Source: Microbacterium sp. Root166 (lineage in GTDB: Bacteria > Actinomycetota > Actinomycetes > Actinomycetales > Microbacteriaceae). From it: a DNA stretch of 64,000 nucleotides. The position numbers and the translations under genes are program-made. The notes beneath the pieces are model-generated. The model was given only the letters and a program-made list of their open reading frames with translations. It had not been told where the DNA came from and ran no database searches. The stretch lies in NCBI RefSeq assembly GCF_001427145.1, contig NZ_LMGL01000001.1, positions 417,476 to 481,475 of the forward strand. Reading direction: 5' to 3'. Positions 7,646 to 17,782 of the stretch are shown one piece after another (the stretch's first letter is position 1; each line of letters starts with the position of its first letter).

Positions 7646-8704
7646 ATGAGAAACACACAGCGAGCGCGGGCAGGAGCGGCGCTTCTCGCCGCAGCCGCCC
7701 TGTTCACCCTCACCGCCTGCACGTCCGCGGCGGACAACGGCTCCGGCGATGGCGGCGCTGCGGGCGGACTGTCCGACGTCAAGGTCGCGCTGGTCCCCGG
7801 TGGCGCGCACCCCTACTTCCAGCCGTGGATCGAAGCCGGCGAGGAAGCAGCGGAGGAGTTCGGTCTCGGCGAGGTCATCTTCAACGAGACCGCCGAGTGG
7901 GATCAGACCAAGCAGAACGACGTCATCAACTCGCTCGTCGCCAACGGGTACAACGCATTCGGCATCTTCGGCGTCTCCCCCAGCGACATCAACTCGACGT
8001 TCGAGAAGCTCAAGGGCGCCGGCATCGCGGTCGGCTCGATCGCCTCCTGCCCGGCGGGCGACGAGAACCTCGCCGACTTCTGCCTGTCCACCGACACCGA
8101 GGAAGCCGCCTACCAGGCCGCAGTCGCGACGATCGAGGCGATCGGCGGCGAAGGCAACATCGTGCACATGACGGGCAACAACGTCGACTCGAACACGCAG
8201 CGCCGCATCACCGGCGTGGAGCGCGCCGTCGAGGAGACCGGCGGCAAGGTCACGCTGCTGCAGAACATCACCGACGTCGACACCGACCTCGCCACCGCGC
8301 AGAAGGCGGCATCCGACCTCCTGGCGGCCAACGGCGCCGAGATCGACGGAATCGTCACGACGGCGTACAACCCCGCCGTCGCCAGCGCCGAGGCCATCGC
8401 CGAGTCGGGTCTGCCCATCCAGCTCGTGGCGATCGACGATGACGAGATCATCCTCGAGGGCATCCGCGACGGCTCGGTCTACGGCACGGTCGCGCAGAAC
8501 CCGGCCGGTCAGGCATACGTCGGCAGCTGGGTTCTCGCTCAGCTCGCCAGCGGCGCCTGCGAGGTCGCCGACCCCGGCGTGGTCGTCGACTCCGGCTCGT
8601 TCGTCGTGACGAAGGACAACGTCGAGACGTACGGCGACGAGCAGCGCGCGTTCGCCGAGGACACGCTCAAGAAGTTCGAGGACGAGCTGCTCACCTGCAG
8701 CTGA
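7646..8704 (+). CDS. Sugar ABC transporter substrate-binding lipoprotein (RbsB-type)
   Basis: 352 residues, start fixed by GGAGGAC six bases upstream. A lipoprotein signal peptide ends at LFTLTAC with Cys as the lipidated residue. The fold is periplasmic-binding-protein family I (Peripla_BP_4), with VALVPGGAHPYFQPWIEAG, the hinge-proximal GIFGVSPSDINSTFEKLKGA, HMTGNNVDSNTQRRITGVER and IDGIVTTAYNPAV. It captures the transported sugar or sugar acid outside the membrane. It is first in the operon with two permeases and a double-domain ATPase, all on the same strand. Confidence 0.93.
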   Translation: MRNTQRARAGAALLAAAALFTLTACTSAADNGSGDGGAAGGLSDVKVALVPGGAHPYFQPWIEAGEEAAEEFGLGEVIFNETAEWDQTKQNDVINSLVANGYNAFGIFGVSPSDINSTFEKLKGAGIAVGSIASCPAGDENLADFCLSTDTEEAAYQAAVATIEAIGGEGNIVHMTGNNVDSNTQRRITGVERAVEETGGKVTLLQNITDVDTDLATAQKAASDLLAANGAEIDGIVTTAYNPAVASAEAIAESGLPIQLVAIDDDEIILEGIRDGSVYGTVAQNPAGQAYVGSWVLAQLASGACEVADPGVVVDSGSFVVTKDNVETYGDEQRAFAEDTLKKFEDELLTCS

Positions 8705-8731
8705 TCCGTCCCCCACACCAGGAGATATGCC

Positions 8732-9823
8732 ATGGGCCACACGATCACCGCCGCCAGCGCGAGACTCGTCGACATCGCCGTCGAGACAGAACGGACCGAT
8801 GCCGTACAGAGCTTCGTCAAGCAGGAGACGATCTTCGTCGACGTCACCACCAGCGACGGGCTTCACGGCCGGGGCTACTCCTACACGATCGGAACGGGGG
8901 GTCGCGCAGTGCTCTCCATGCTGCGCGACCACCTGATTCCGCTCCTGATCGGCGAGGAAGCGGACCGGATCGAGGCTGTCTGGCACCGCCTCTTCGCCTC
9001 CACCCGCGCCACCACGACCGGCGCGATCACGTCCCTCGCCCTCGCTGCGGTGGACACGGCGCTGTGGGACGTCGCATGTCAGCGCGCCGCCCTGCCGCTG
9101 TGGCGTCTCGCCGGCGGCTTCCGCCGCGACGTGCCGCTCTACGACACCGAGGGCGGCTGGCTGCACCTGTCGACGGAGGCGCTCGTCGAAGGCGCGCTCG
9201 CGTCGCAGCGCACGGGACTCAACGGCGTCAAGGTCAAGGTGGGCAAGCCCCGCGGCTCCGAAGACCTCGAGCGGCTGCAGGCCGTCCGCGACGCCGTCGG
9301 CGACGACTTCGACATCATGGTCGACGCCAACCAGTCGATGACGTCCGCCGAGGCGATCCGTCGCGCGCACCTATGGAAGGACCTCGATCTCGGGTGGATC
9401 GAGGAGCCGCTCCCCGCCGACGACATCGAGGGCCACGCCCGGTTGACGCGATCCACGAGCACCCCGATCGCCGTCGGCGAGTCGATGTACTCGATCGCGC
9501 AGTTCCGCGAGTACCTCGACCGAGGTGCCGCCAGCATCGTCCAGGTCGACGTCGCCAGGGTCGGCGGCATCACGCCCTGGCTCAAGGTCGCGCACATGGC
9601 GGAGGCGTACAACGTCAGCGTGTGCCCCCACTTCCTCATGGAGATCCACGTGAGTCTCGTCGCCGCGGTGCCCAACGGGCGCTACGTCGAGCACATCCCG
9701 CAGCTGCGGGCCATCACCCGCACCGAGATGAGCATCGAGGACGGCCGCGCGCTGGCCCCGGAGTCCATCGGGCTCGGGATCGACTGGGACGACGACGCCA
9801 TCGACGACAGGGTCGTGGAATGA
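8732..9823 (+). CDS. Enolase-superfamily enzyme (mandelate racemase / muconate lactonizing type)
   Basis: 363 residues. The N-terminal capping domain is followed by the barrel with a KVKVGK base motif (first catalytic Lys), the metal Asp in IMVDANQSM, Glu in WIEEPLP and Glu in AVGESMYS, and a late CPHFLMEIH segment. These enzymes abstract the alpha-proton of carboxylates: sugar-acid dehydratases, racemases, cycloisomerases. It sits between the binding protein and the permeases of one operon, so it probably acts on the imported sugar acid. The exact reaction is undecided. The stop overlaps the permease start (ATGA). Confidence 0.88.
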   Translation: MGHTITAASARLVDIAVETERTDAVQSFVKQETIFVDVTTSDGLHGRGYSYTIGTGGRAVLSMLRDHLIPLLIGEEADRIEAVWHRLFASTRATTTGAITSLALAAVDTALWDVACQRAALPLWRLAGGFRRDVPLYDTEGGWLHLSTEALVEGALASQRTGLNGVKVKVGKPRGSEDLERLQAVRDAVGDDFDIMVDANQSMTSAEAIRRAHLWKDLDLGWIEEPLPADDIEGHARLTRSTSTPIAVGESMYSIAQFREYLDRGAASIVQVDVARVGGITPWLKVAHMAEAYNVSVCPHFLMEIHVSLVAAVPNGRYVEHIPQLRAITRTEMSIEDGRALAPESIGLGIDWDDDAIDDRVVE

Positions 9824-10905
9824 ACTCCGAACGCCTCCGCCACGCGGTGCAGGCCGAGCTGCGTTCGCCGCGGCCCCTGCTGGTCGTCCTGATCATCGTT
9901 CTCACGATCGTCTTCGCGATCCTCAAGCCGGCGTTCCTCAACGGCCCCTTCGTCATCGCACCCCTGCTGACGTCGATCGCGATCTTCACCGTCGTCGGGC
10001 TGTCGCAGATGGTCGTGCTCTCGGTGGGCCACATGAACCTGGCGGTCGGCCAGCTCGCCGGCATGGGCGCACTGATCACGGGGGCCTGCTTCGACAACCT
10101 CGGGCTGCCCCTCATCGTGGGCGTGCCGGTCGGGCTGCTCGCCGGCGCCGTTCTGGGCGCGCTCGCGGGCTGGATCATCGCCCGCACCGGCGTGAACTCC
10201 TTCATCGTCACGCTGGCCATGAGCTTCACGCTCATGGGCCTGATCCCCGTGCTCTACAAGCAGTGGAGCGTCGGCAACGCCTTCAGCGTCAAGCCGGCCG
10301 GGCTCGAGGAGATCGGCCGCGGCACGTTCGCAGACATCTGCTTCGGCGACGTGTGCGGCTCGGACGCCGTGCCGCTCATGATCCTTCCCGCCCTCGCCTG
10401 CATGGCGATCATCGGATACTTCTACGCGGCCACCCGCACCGGCCGCGAGGTGCTCGTCACCGGCAGCAATCCGCTCACCGCGGAGCTGTCCGGAGTGCCC
10501 ACCGCCCGCCGCGTCATCCTGGCCCACGCGCTCTCCGGTGTGCTCGCCGCCGTCGCGGGCATCATGCTCGGCGCCAGCACGGGTTCGTTCACCCCGGCCA
10601 TCGGCGGCGAATTCATGCTGCCCTCGTTCCTCGGGCCGATCCTCGGCGGCACGCTGCTCGCCGGCGGTGTGGTGTCGGTCATCGGCACGGCGCTGGGCAT
10701 CACCCTGACCGCCGTGATCCGCAAGGGCCTCGAGCTGTTCGGCGTCGGCCTCGAGACCCTCAACGTGCTGCTCGGCGTGATCCTGCTGGCTGCGCTCGCA
10801 ACGGACCGGCTTCGCGGCGTCTTCGCCCGGAAGCGCGCTCCTCGCGAAGAGGAATCGGCGGCGACCCTCGCCGCCGAGCTGAAGGATGCGGAGGGAGTCC
10901 GATGA
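9820..10905 (+). CDS. Sugar ABC transporter permease (RbsC-type), first of two
   Basis: 361 residues starting MNSERLRHAVQAELR. About ten membrane helices; typical RbsC-family stretches are VGLSQMVVLSVGHMNLAVGQ, GVNSFIVTLAMSFTLMGLIP and the cytoplasmic TGREVLVTGSNPLTAELSGV coupling region. It forms the membrane channel together with the next permease. ATGA overlaps join it to both neighbours. The C-terminal 30 residues are hydrophilic and acidic. Confidence 0.92.
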   Translation: MNSERLRHAVQAELRSPRPLLVVLIIVLTIVFAILKPAFLNGPFVIAPLLTSIAIFTVVGLSQMVVLSVGHMNLAVGQLAGMGALITGACFDNLGLPLIVGVPVGLLAGAVLGALAGWIIARTGVNSFIVTLAMSFTLMGLIPVLYKQWSVGNAFSVKPAGLEEIGRGTFADICFGDVCGSDAVPLMILPALACMAIIGYFYAATRTGREVLVTGSNPLTAELSGVPTARRVILAHALSGVLAAVAGIMLGASTGSFTPAIGGEFMLPSFLGPILGGTLLAGGVVSVIGTALGITLTAVIRKGLELFGVGLETLNVLLGVILLAALATDRLRGVFARKRAPREEESAATLAAELKDAEGVR

Positions 10906-11906
10906 GAAAGCTCGTCAGCGCCAACAACCTGCTGCTCATCGGCGTCGTCATCGTCGGCGCCGCGATCCTCGCCGTCGCGAGCTCGGGCCAGTTCCTCAGC
11001 CCCGTCTCGATCACCAGCTTCTTCCGTTTCGTCAGCGTCCCGATCCTCATCGGCCTCGCGCAGATGGTCACGCTCTGCGTCGGCCAGCTGAACCTCGCGG
11101 TCGGCGCCATCGGCGGGGTCGCCGCGTGCCTCTCCGGCGTCATGATCTCCTCGTGGGGAGTCAACCCCTGGATCGGCGCGCTTTTCGCGGTCGTGACCGG
11201 CGCGGTCCTGGGTCTGGTCAACGGACTCCTCATCGTGGGCACGCGCATCAACGGGTTCATCGTCACCCTCGCGATGTCGCAGATCCTCATCGGCCTCCAG
11301 TACGCCCTGGTCGGCACGAGCACCATCAGCCGCAGCGCGTGGCCGGAGGTCGCCGCCTTCGGGCGAGCCGAGATTCTCGGCATCCCGGTGATCTTCATCA
11401 TGACGCTGCTCGTCGCAGCCGTCATCGCCCTCTTCTTCGCCCAGTCGGTCACCGGCCGTCAGCTGCTCGCCAGCGGCGGCAACTCGTCGGCGGCCCAGCT
11501 CGCCGGCATCTCGATCGACCGCTCGATCGTGATCGCCCACGCCCTGTCGGGCCTGCTCTGCGGTGTCGCGGCGTTCGTGAGCATCTCGTTCCTCCCAGGC
11601 GTGAACACGACGGTCGGCGGCGACTGGCTGCTGCCGAGCTTCGCCGCCCCGATCATCGGCGGAGTCGCGCTGGTCGGCGGGTCGGTCGCCGTCCTGGGCA
11701 CGGTGCTCGCCGCCATGGTCGTGCGCCTCGTCGATGCGGCCAGCCCGATCTTCAAGTTCGACGCCGCGGTCGTCAACTTCGTGGTCGGCGCCGTGGTCCT
11801 CGGAACCGTCGCCCTCGGTCGACTGCGCGAAGTCCAGACCGCCCGACGCGTGAGCCAGCTGCGCGCACGCCGAGCCGAAGCCGCACTCGCGGAGGTGAAC
11901 CGATGA
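10902..11906 (+). CDS. Sugar ABC transporter permease (RbsC-type), second of two
   Basis: 334 residues starting MRKLVSANNLLLIG. It is paralogous to the preceding permease: IGLAQMVTLCVGQLNLAVGA, INGFIVTLAMSQILIGLQYA and TGRQLLASGGNSSAAQLAGI repeat the same landmarks. Having two distinct permease genes instead of one RbsC homodimer suggests a heterodimeric channel. It overlaps the upstream permease and the downstream ATPase gene by ATGA. Confidence 0.92.
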   Translation: MRKLVSANNLLLIGVVIVGAAILAVASSGQFLSPVSITSFFRFVSVPILIGLAQMVTLCVGQLNLAVGAIGGVAACLSGVMISSWGVNPWIGALFAVVTGAVLGLVNGLLIVGTRINGFIVTLAMSQILIGLQYALVGTSTISRSAWPEVAAFGRAEILGIPVIFIMTLLVAAVIALFFAQSVTGRQLLASGGNSSAAQLAGISIDRSIVIAHALSGLLCGVAAFVSISFLPGVNTTVGGDWLLPSFAAPIIGGVALVGGSVAVLGTVLAAMVVRLVDAASPIFKFDAAVVNFVVGAVVLGTVALGRLREVQTARRVSQLRARRAEAALAEVNR

Positions 11907-13420
11907 CCGCTGCACTCGAAGTCCGGGGACTGCGCAAGACCTTCCCCGGCGTCGTCGCGCTGGCCGATGCCAACCTCGTCGTCGAGCGTGGGTCGATCCA
12001 CGCCCTGATGGGCGAGAACGGCGCAGGCAAATCGACCCTGATCAAGATCGTGACGGGCGTCCAGCCCGCCGATTCGGGCGTCCTCCTGCTCGACGGCGAG
12101 GCCGTGTCGTTCTCGAATCCGCTCGAGGCCATGAAGGCCGGCGTCGGCGTCGTGCACCAGGAGCGCAACGTCGTTCGCGGCTTCACCGTCGGCGAGAACA
12201 TCGCACTGTCGGGGATGCCGCGCCGATCCGGGCGCGTCGACTGGCCCGGGGTCTGGCGTGAGGCGAAGCGCTGCCTCGACCTGCTCGAGCTCGACATCGA
12301 TCCCCGCACTCCGATGCGGGACCTGTCGGCCGCCCAGACCCAGCTGGTCGAGATCGCGCGCGGCCTCTACCGCGATGCCCGCGTGCTGCTCCTCGACGAG
12401 CCGACGGCCTCGCTCAGCGTGGACGAGGCCGAGCGGCTGTACCAGGTCGTGCACCAGCTGAGCGCGAAGGGCACCGCGATCGTGCTCGTGAGCCACAAGC
12501 TCGACGAGGTGTTCACCCACTGCGACGCCATCACGGTGCTGCGGGACGGCAGCACGGTCATGGAGTCGCAGCCGATCAGCCTGACCACGCGCGACGAGGT
12601 CATCAGCCGGATGGTCGGTCGTTCGCTGGCGACCCTCGAGGCCGAGCAGCGCATCGTGGACCGGACCGGAGCTCCGGCGCTCGAGCTGCGCGGCGTCAGC
12701 ACCGACGCCGGTCACCGCGAGGTGTCGCTGGCCGTGCACCCGGGTGAGATCCTCGGCATGTACGGACTGGTCGGCGCGGGACGCACCGAGCTCGCCCGCT
12801 CCATCCTGGGGCTCGATCGCGTGATCGCGGGCGAGGTGCGGGTGCAGGGCGAGCCCGTGCAGATCCGCTCGGTACGCGATGCCCTGGGCCGTTTCCGCAT
12901 CGGCTACGTCACCGAGAACCGCAAGGAGGAGGGGGTCTTCCTCCTGCAGCCGATCACGCGGAACATCGCGGTGACGGTGTGGTCCACGCTCAGCCGCTTC
13001 CTCGGGTTCGTGCCGTACCGCAGCGAGCGCTCGACCGTGCAGACCTACGTCGACGCGCTCGACATCAAGATCTCGTCCCAGGACCAGCTGGCAGGGCAGC
13101 TCTCGGGCGGCAATCAGCAGAAGGTGTCGCTGGCCAAGTGGCTGGCGGCCCAGACGCGGATCCTCATCATCGATGAGCCGACGGTCGGCATCGACGTGCG
13201 CACCAAGCGTGCGTTCTACGAGCTGATCTGGAAGCTGGCCGACGAGGGCCTGGCGATCCTGCTGATCTCCAGCGACCTCGCCGAGATGGTCACACTCGCC
13301 GACCGGGTCGTGGTGATGGATCAGTTCATCGTCCGCGGCGAGGTCGACAACACCCACGACTACGACGCCATGAGCAAGGCGATCATCGACCACATCCACG
13401 GCACGGAGACCCACGTATGA
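11903..13420 (+). CDS. Sugar ABC transporter ATP-binding protein with two NBDs (RbsA/XylG-type)
   Basis: 505 residues. NBD1 has Walker [11 protein letters not shown], signature region [15 protein letters not shown] and Walker [15 protein letters not shown]2 has the degenerate Walker A of this family ([14 protein letters not shown]), a canonical signature [15 protein letters not shown] and Walker [13 protein letters not shown]. This asymmetry is normal for RbsA-type proteins. It energises the two permeases just upstream and overlaps the downstream dehydratase gene. Confidence 0.94.
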   Translation: MTAALEVRGLRKTFPGVVALADANLVVERGSIHALMGENGAGKSTLIKIVTGVQPADSGVLLLDGEAVSFSNPLEAMKAGVGVVHQERNVVRGFTVGENIALSGMPRRSGRVDWPGVWREAKRCLDLLELDIDPRTPMRDLSAAQTQLVEIARGLYRDARVLLLDEPTASLSVDEAERLYQVVHQLSAKGTAIVLVSHKLDEVFTHCDAITVLRDGSTVMESQPISLTTRDEVISRMVGRSLATLEAEQRIVDRTGAPALELRGVSTDAGHREVSLAVHPGEILGMYGLVGAGRTELARSILGLDRVIAGEVRVQGEPVQIRSVRDALGRFRIGYVTENRKEEGVFLLQPITRNIAVTVWSTLSRFLGFVPYRSERSTVQTYVDALDIKISSQDQLAGQLSGGNQQKVSLAKWLAAQTRILIIDEPTVGIDVRTKRAFYELIWKLADEGLAILLISSDLAEMVTLADRVVVMDQFIVRGEVDNTHDYDAMSKAIIDHIHGTETHV

Positions 13421-14736
13421 CCCGCATCACCGACGTCGAGATCCATGACCTCCGGTTCCCGACTTCGAAGACCGCCGACGGGTCGGACGCGATGAATCAG
13501 GATGCCGACTACTCGGCCGCCTACGTCGTGCTGGTCACCGATGAGCAGGTCCAGGGCGGGACGCTGCGCGGCCACGGATTCACGTTCACCATCGGACGCG
13601 GCAACGAGCTCTGCGCCCAGGCCGCGGGGCTCTACGCCGAGCGGCTGATCGGGCTCGACCTGGACAGCGTCGTCGACGACCTCGGCGGCGTCTACCGGAT
13701 GCTGACCTCGGACTCGCAGCTGCGCTGGCTCGGCCCGGAGAAGGGCGTCGTGCACCTGGCGCTGGCCGCTGTGATGAATGCAGCATGGGACCTCGCCGCG
13801 CGCCGGGCCGGCAAGCCGCTGTGGCGCTATCTCGCCGAGCTCGACAGCAAGACGCTCGTCGATGCGCTCGATCTGCGCTACCTGTCGGACGAGCTCACGC
13901 GCGATCAGGCGCTCGCGATGCTCCGGGCGTCCGAGCCGCTGCGCGCGGCCAGGATCGCCGAGCTGGATGCCGCCGGCGGCTACCCCTGCTACACGACGAG
14001 CGCCGGATGGCTCGGCTACGACGACGACAAGATGGTGCGCCTGCTGCGCGAGGCCGTCGACGAGGGGTACCGCCACGTCAAGCTGAAAGTGGGTCGCGAC
14101 CTGGCCGAGGACCGCCGCCGGGTCGCGCTCGCGCGCCAGACGGTCGGCCCGGACATCAAGCTCATGATCGACGCGAACCAGATGTGGGACGTCCCCGAGG
14201 CCATCGACTGGGTCCGCGAGCTGCAGGAGTACGACCTGCACTGGATCGAGGAGCCCACGAGCCCCGACGACGTGCTCGGCCATGCCGCCATCCGCCGGGG
14301 CGTCGCTCCGACCGGCGTCGCGACCGGTGAGCACGGCATGAACCGGGTGCTGTTCAAGCAGCTCCTCCAGGCGGAGGCGATCGACTTCTGCCAGATCGAC
14401 TCGGCCCGGCTCGCGAGCATCAACGAGATCCTGCCCGTGTATCTCATGGCGGCGGGACGCGGCATCCCGGTCTGTCCTCACGCCGGTGGCGTGGGACTGT
14501 GCGAGCTCGTCCAGCACCTGTCGATCTTCGACTACGTGGCGATCACCGGGACGACCGAGGACCGCATCACCGAGTACGTCGATCACCTGCACGAGCACTT
14601 CACGGATCCGTGCATCGTGGAGAGCGCCCGGTATCGGATGCCGCAGCTTCCGGGCTACAGCGCGCAGATCTTCGCGGATTCGATCGCGACGTACCGCTTC
14701 CCCGAGGGCACGTACTGGGTGGCCGACGCGTCCTGA
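13417..14736 (+). CDS. L-fuconate dehydratase-like enolase-superfamily enzyme
   Basis: 439 residues, the size of FucD/ENOSF1 proteins. The insert-rich capping domain ([20 protein letters not shown]) is characteristic. Barrel marks are the KLKVGRD base motif, the metal Asp in [10 protein letters not shown], Glu in [10 protein letters not shown], Glu in ATGEHGMNR and the catalytic His in [11 protein letters not shown]. It would dehydrate L-fuconate, or a close 6-deoxy or pentonic acid, to the 2-keto-3-deoxy acid. It closes the ABC operon, implying that the transporter imports a fucose-like sugar or its acid. Assignment to the FucD group is by pattern; activity is inferred. Confidence 0.85.
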   Translation: MTRITDVEIHDLRFPTSKTADGSDAMNQDADYSAAYVVLVTDEQVQGGTLRGHGFTFTIGRGNELCAQAAGLYAERLIGLDLDSVVDDLGGVYRMLTSDSQLRWLGPEKGVVHLALAAVMNAAWDLAARRAGKPLWRYLAELDSKTLVDALDLRYLSDELTRDQALAMLRASEPLRAARIAELDAAGGYPCYTTSAGWLGYDDDKMVRLLREAVDEGYRHVKLKVGRDLAEDRRRVALARQTVGPDIKLMIDANQMWDVPEAIDWVRELQEYDLHWIEEPTSPDDVLGHAAIRRGVAPTGVATGEHGMNRVLFKQLLQAEAIDFCQIDSARLASINEILPVYLMAAGRGIPVCPHAGGVGLCELVQHLSIFDYVAITGTTEDRITEYVDHLHEHFTDPCIVESARYRMPQLPGYSAQIFADSIATYRFPEGTYWVADAS

Positions 14737-14762
14737 CCCGACGGCAGTGGCAGACTCGTGCC

Positions 14763-15050
14763 ATGGTCTCCATCCCGGAAGCGCGGCAGCTTCTCGAGGC
14801 GTACTTCGCCGAGCATCCGCCGGCGATCTCCGGCGACCTCTACATCGCACCGGAGTGGTACGAGGACGCGCAGGACTACCTGCCCGTGTGGGGTTCGCGG
14901 CAGTTCTACATCGACGGCGACACCTCGTTCGCCCGGTGGGACAACCTCGCGGTGTTCGTCGATCGCACCACCGGCGCCGTCCGGGTGGAGCTGCACACGC
15001 TGAACTTCGACAAGATCCGGCGCATGACCCCCGTCGCCGCGCCGGCCTGA
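14763..15050 (+). CDS. Small hypothetical protein
   Basis: 95 residues from ATG 14763, 26 bases after the dehydratase gene. The layout (a helix ARQLLEAYFAEH, then beta-rich QFYIDGDTSFARWDNLAVFVDRTTGAVRVE) loosely recalls YrhB/Imm35-type small proteins, but I cannot place it. No good ribosome site is visible. Codon use is normal for the window. It may be an independent small gene rather than part of the sugar operon. Confidence 0.55.
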   Translation: MVSIPEARQLLEAYFAEHPPAISGDLYIAPEWYEDAQDYLPVWGSRQFYIDGDTSFARWDNLAVFVDRTTGAVRVELHTLNFDKIRRMTPVAAPA

Positions 15051-15081
15051 CTTCTCCGGCCGGCGTCGGCGACGGCGCGGC

Positions 15082-15756
15082 TTACGCCAGCCGTTCCAGC
15101 AGGGCGCGGGCCACGGACTCCGACGACTGCGGGTTCTGACCGGTCACCAGGTCGCCGTCGACGACGACGTGGTCCGCCCACGGCTCGGCCGCTTCGACCA
15201 CGACGCCGCGCTCGCGCAGTGTCGACTCGAGCAGCCACGGCGCGCGATCGGCCAGACCCGCCTGGATCTCTTCGGCGTCGGTGAAGGCGGCGACCCGCCG
15301 GCCCGAGGCGGCCAGGGTTCCGTCGGGGCGAGCGGCGGCGAGCAGCGCGGCCACACCATGGCAGACGAGCGCGAGCGGCAGCCCGGCGTCCAGTGCGCTC
15401 ACGAGGAGCCGGCCGGAGTCCTGGTCGACGGCGAGATCCTCCATCGGGGCGTGCCCGCCGGGATAGAAGACCGCGTCGTACTCGGACAGGTCGACTCGCG
15501 CGAGATCGAGCGGTGCGGCGAGACCTGCGATGGCGGCGAGCGCCGCGCGGTCGTCCTCTTCGTCCGCCCCGAACGAGGCCGGGTCGGCGACGGGAGCCAG
15601 GCCGCCGGGCGTCGCGAGGGCGACGGCGTGACCGGCCGCCGTCAGCACGCGGTACGGGGCCAGCAGTTCCTCTGCCCAATAGCCGGTGGGGTGTGCGGTG
15701 CCGTCGGACAGTGTCCAGGTGCGCGCGGCGCTGACGACGAAGAGGACAGAAGACAT
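15082..15756 (-). CDS. DJ-1/PfpI-family (Hsp31-like) protein
   Basis: 224 residues from ATG 15756. The nucleophile elbow LALVCHGVAALLAA carries the conserved Cys, preceded by AVFYPGGHAPMEDLAVD, and the N-terminal TGYWAEELLAPYRVLTAAGH matches the Hsp31/type-1 glutamine amidotransferase-like subgroup. Members act as glyoxalase III, deglycase or chaperones. It is divergent from a LysR gene across about 90 bases, a usual arrangement for a LysR target. Confidence 0.88.
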   Translation of the reverse strand: MSSVLFVVSAARTWTLSDGTAHPTGYWAEELLAPYRVLTAAGHAVALATPGGLAPVADPASFGADEEDDRAALAAIAGLAAPLDLARVDLSEYDAVFYPGGHAPMEDLAVDQDSGRLLVSALDAGLPLALVCHGVAALLAAARPDGTLAASGRRVAAFTDAEEIQAGLADRAPWLLESTLRERGVVVEAAEPWADHVVVDGDLVTGQNPQSSESVARALLERLA

Positions 15757-15846
15757 CGGGGCTCCTTCGGAGAGGGTGCGTCGCCCGGTCGGCCGACACA
15801 GAAGAGAACAGATGCCACTTCCCTCGCCTTCCGATACCTTCACGAT

Positions 15847-16785
15847 GTGAGCTATAGCGATTCTGATGGGTTGTCGAGCCTGCCATTGTGGCGGACCTTC
15901 CTAGCCGTGCACATGACCGGGTCGCTGTCGGCGGCCGCCCGGTCTATGGGCATCACGCAGCCCGCCGTCTCCGCGCAGCTCCAGTCGCTCGAGCGCTTGG
16001 TGGGCGAACGGCTCTTCGACCGGGGCGCCCGTGGCGTCACGCCGACCCCGCGGGCCGACGAGCTCGCGACCCGGCTCGCGGTCCCTTTCGGGGCTCTCGC
16101 CGACGCTCTCGCAGGCGCTCGCCCGGCGGAGGCGCCGCACGAGCAGCCCGTCCGGCTCGGCGGCGCGTCCGAAGTCCTCGGCGAGGTCGTGGCCCCGGTG
16201 GTCGGTCCGCTGATCGCCGACGGCCTGCGCCTGCAGATCGTCCCGGGCCTGACTGACGCGCTCGTCGATGCGCTCCGTAGCGGCTCCCTCGATCTGGTCA
16301 TCGCCTCCCAGCGCCCTCGCGGGCGCGCGCTCGTCGCCGCTCCACTGGTGGACGAGACTTTCGTCCTCGTCGCGAGCCCGGCGATGGCGGCTGGACTGCC
16401 GGCGGGAAGAGCAAGCGCGCTCCGCGCCGCCGACCTTTCGCGCGTGCCTCTACTGGCGTACGCGCATGATCTGCCGGTCCTGCGACGCTATTGGCGGCAC
16501 GTCTTCGGTGACCGGCTGGAACGTGAACCGGCGCTGATCTTCCCCGACCTTCGCGCGCTGCGGGACGCCGCTATCGGCGGCGCGGGCGTCACGGCGCTTC
16601 CCAGCTACCTCTGCCGCGCCGCGCTGGACTCCGGCGCCCTGGTCGAACTGAATCCCACGGACGACCCGCCCATCAACACGCTGTATCTGCTGCGCCGCCC
16701 CGGCGGTCGGGCACTGCCGCACGTGCAGCGCGTCATCGACATGCTCCGCGGGCCGGTCGCCGCATCAGTGGCCGGCGACCGCTGA
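15847..16785 (+). CDS. LysR-family transcriptional regulator
   Basis: 312 residues from GTG 15847. The N-terminal HTH contains SLSAAARSMGITQPAVSAQL and the linker helix LERLVGERLFDRG. The effector domain shows VDALRSGSLDLVIASQRP and the RRYWRHVFGDR and DAAIGGAGVTALP segments. It probably regulates the divergent DJ-1/PfpI gene, and itself. The effector is unknown. Confidence 0.9.
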   Translation: MSYSDSDGLSSLPLWRTFLAVHMTGSLSAAARSMGITQPAVSAQLQSLERLVGERLFDRGARGVTPTPRADELATRLAVPFGALADALAGARPAEAPHEQPVRLGGASEVLGEVVAPVVGPLIADGLRLQIVPGLTDALVDALRSGSLDLVIASQRPRGRALVAAPLVDETFVLVASPAMAAGLPAGRASALRAADLSRVPLLAYAHDLPVLRRYWRHVFGDRLEREPALIFPDLRALRDAAIGGAGVTALPSYLCRAALDSGALVELNPTDDPPINTLYLLRRPGGRALPHVQRVIDMLRGPVAASVAGDR

Positions 16786-16813
16786 GAGGGTCCGTCCGAT
16801 CTCGAGCCAGACC

Positions 16814-17782
16814 TCAGTCCGACCACGTGCGCACGGCGCCGGCGATGGCTTCTGCCGTCGCACGGTCCGGCTGGGCTCCGACGCCGCCGGCACCCCGCGT
16901 GGACGCGGTGCCGCAGGCGACGCCGAGCGCCAGGCTGCGATCCGTCGCGAGTCCCGAGAGCCGGCCGGCCAAGAAACCCGCGGCCAGACTGTCGCCCGCG
17001 CCCACGGTGTCGACGAGCACACCCGAGACCTCCGGAACGGCAGCATGCACACGGCTCACGGCGACGGAGTCCAGCGTCGCGGCGAGCGCGCCATCCGCTC
17101 CGAGCTTGCGCACCACGATCGCGCCGGCGGGCATCCGCTCCAGGAGAGCGCGGACAGCGGATTCGGGATCCGAGAGTCCCGTGATGCCCTCGAGCTCCTG
17201 CTCGTTGCCGAAGAAGACGTCGGTGTGCGCGATGACCTCCAGGATGCCGCGGTCCCACGTCTGGTCCGGGTCAAAGTTGCCGTCCAGCGACGTCGATAGA
17301 CCGGCGGCCCGGGCACGGGCGAACAGCGGGGCGGCGTCCCCCCAGAGCGCGTGCTGCAGAAAGTAGCTGCCGACGTGCAGGTGCGCGGCGCCGGCGAAGT
17401 CTTCGGGAACGTCGGTCGCTGCGGTCATCCCGATCGAGCCCATCGCGGTCAGGATCGCCCGGTCGCCGTCCGGCCGCGTGAGGTGCGTGGATGAGCCGGT
17501 CGGCACAGAAGCGTCTACCCGGATGCGCGAGACGTCCATCCCGCGATCGGTCAGGGTGCGCACGATGTAGTCGCCGAAGTCATCCCGGCCGACGACGCCG
17601 ACCATCGTGGTCGGCACGCCGGCAGCCGCGGCTCCGCATGCGGTGATCGCGGAGGAGCTGCCCATGGTGAGCTCAGTGAAGGGAACGAGCTGCTCGTGCT
17701 GGCCGAACCGGATCGCCTCTTCGGTGAGGCCGACAATGAGGTCGACGCACAGCTCGCCGACCACGAGCAGCCGATCCGTCAC
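16814..17782 (-). CDS. PfkB-family carbohydrate kinase
   Basis: 322 residues from GTG 17782, which overlaps the upstream stop as GTGA; an ATG at 17803 is an alternative. Ribokinase marks are GELCVDLIVG near the N terminus, TCGAAAAGVPTTMVGVVGRD-like substrate-lid sequence, DGNFDPDQTWD, FFGNEQELEGITG and the anion hole/catalytic base DTVGAGDSLAAGF. It phosphorylates a sugar or keto-acid such as 2-keto-3-deoxygluconate. It is last in the minus-strand SIS/tautomerase-like/kinase operon. Confidence 0.9.
   Translation of the reverse strand: MTDRLLVVGELCVDLIVGLTEEAIRFGQHEQLVPFTELTMGSSSAITACGAAAAGVPTTMVGVVGRDDFGDYIVRTLTDRGMDVSRIRVDASVPTGSSTHLTRPDGDRAILTAMGSIGMTAATDVPEDFAGAAHLHVGSYFLQHALWGDAAPLFARARAAGLSTSLDGNFDPDQTWDRGILEVIAHTDVFFGNEQELEGITGLSDPESAVRALLERMPAGAIVVRKLGADGALAATLDSVAVSRVHAAVPEVSGVLVDTVGAGDSLAAGFLAGRLSGLATDRSLALGVACGTASTRGAGGVGAQPDRATAEAIAGAVRTWSD

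Noticed and set aside
11459..13414. A 651-codon minus-strand frame opposite the ABC ATPase gene
   Set aside because: The plus strand encodes an intact double NBD protein with all motifs; the antisense product has none.
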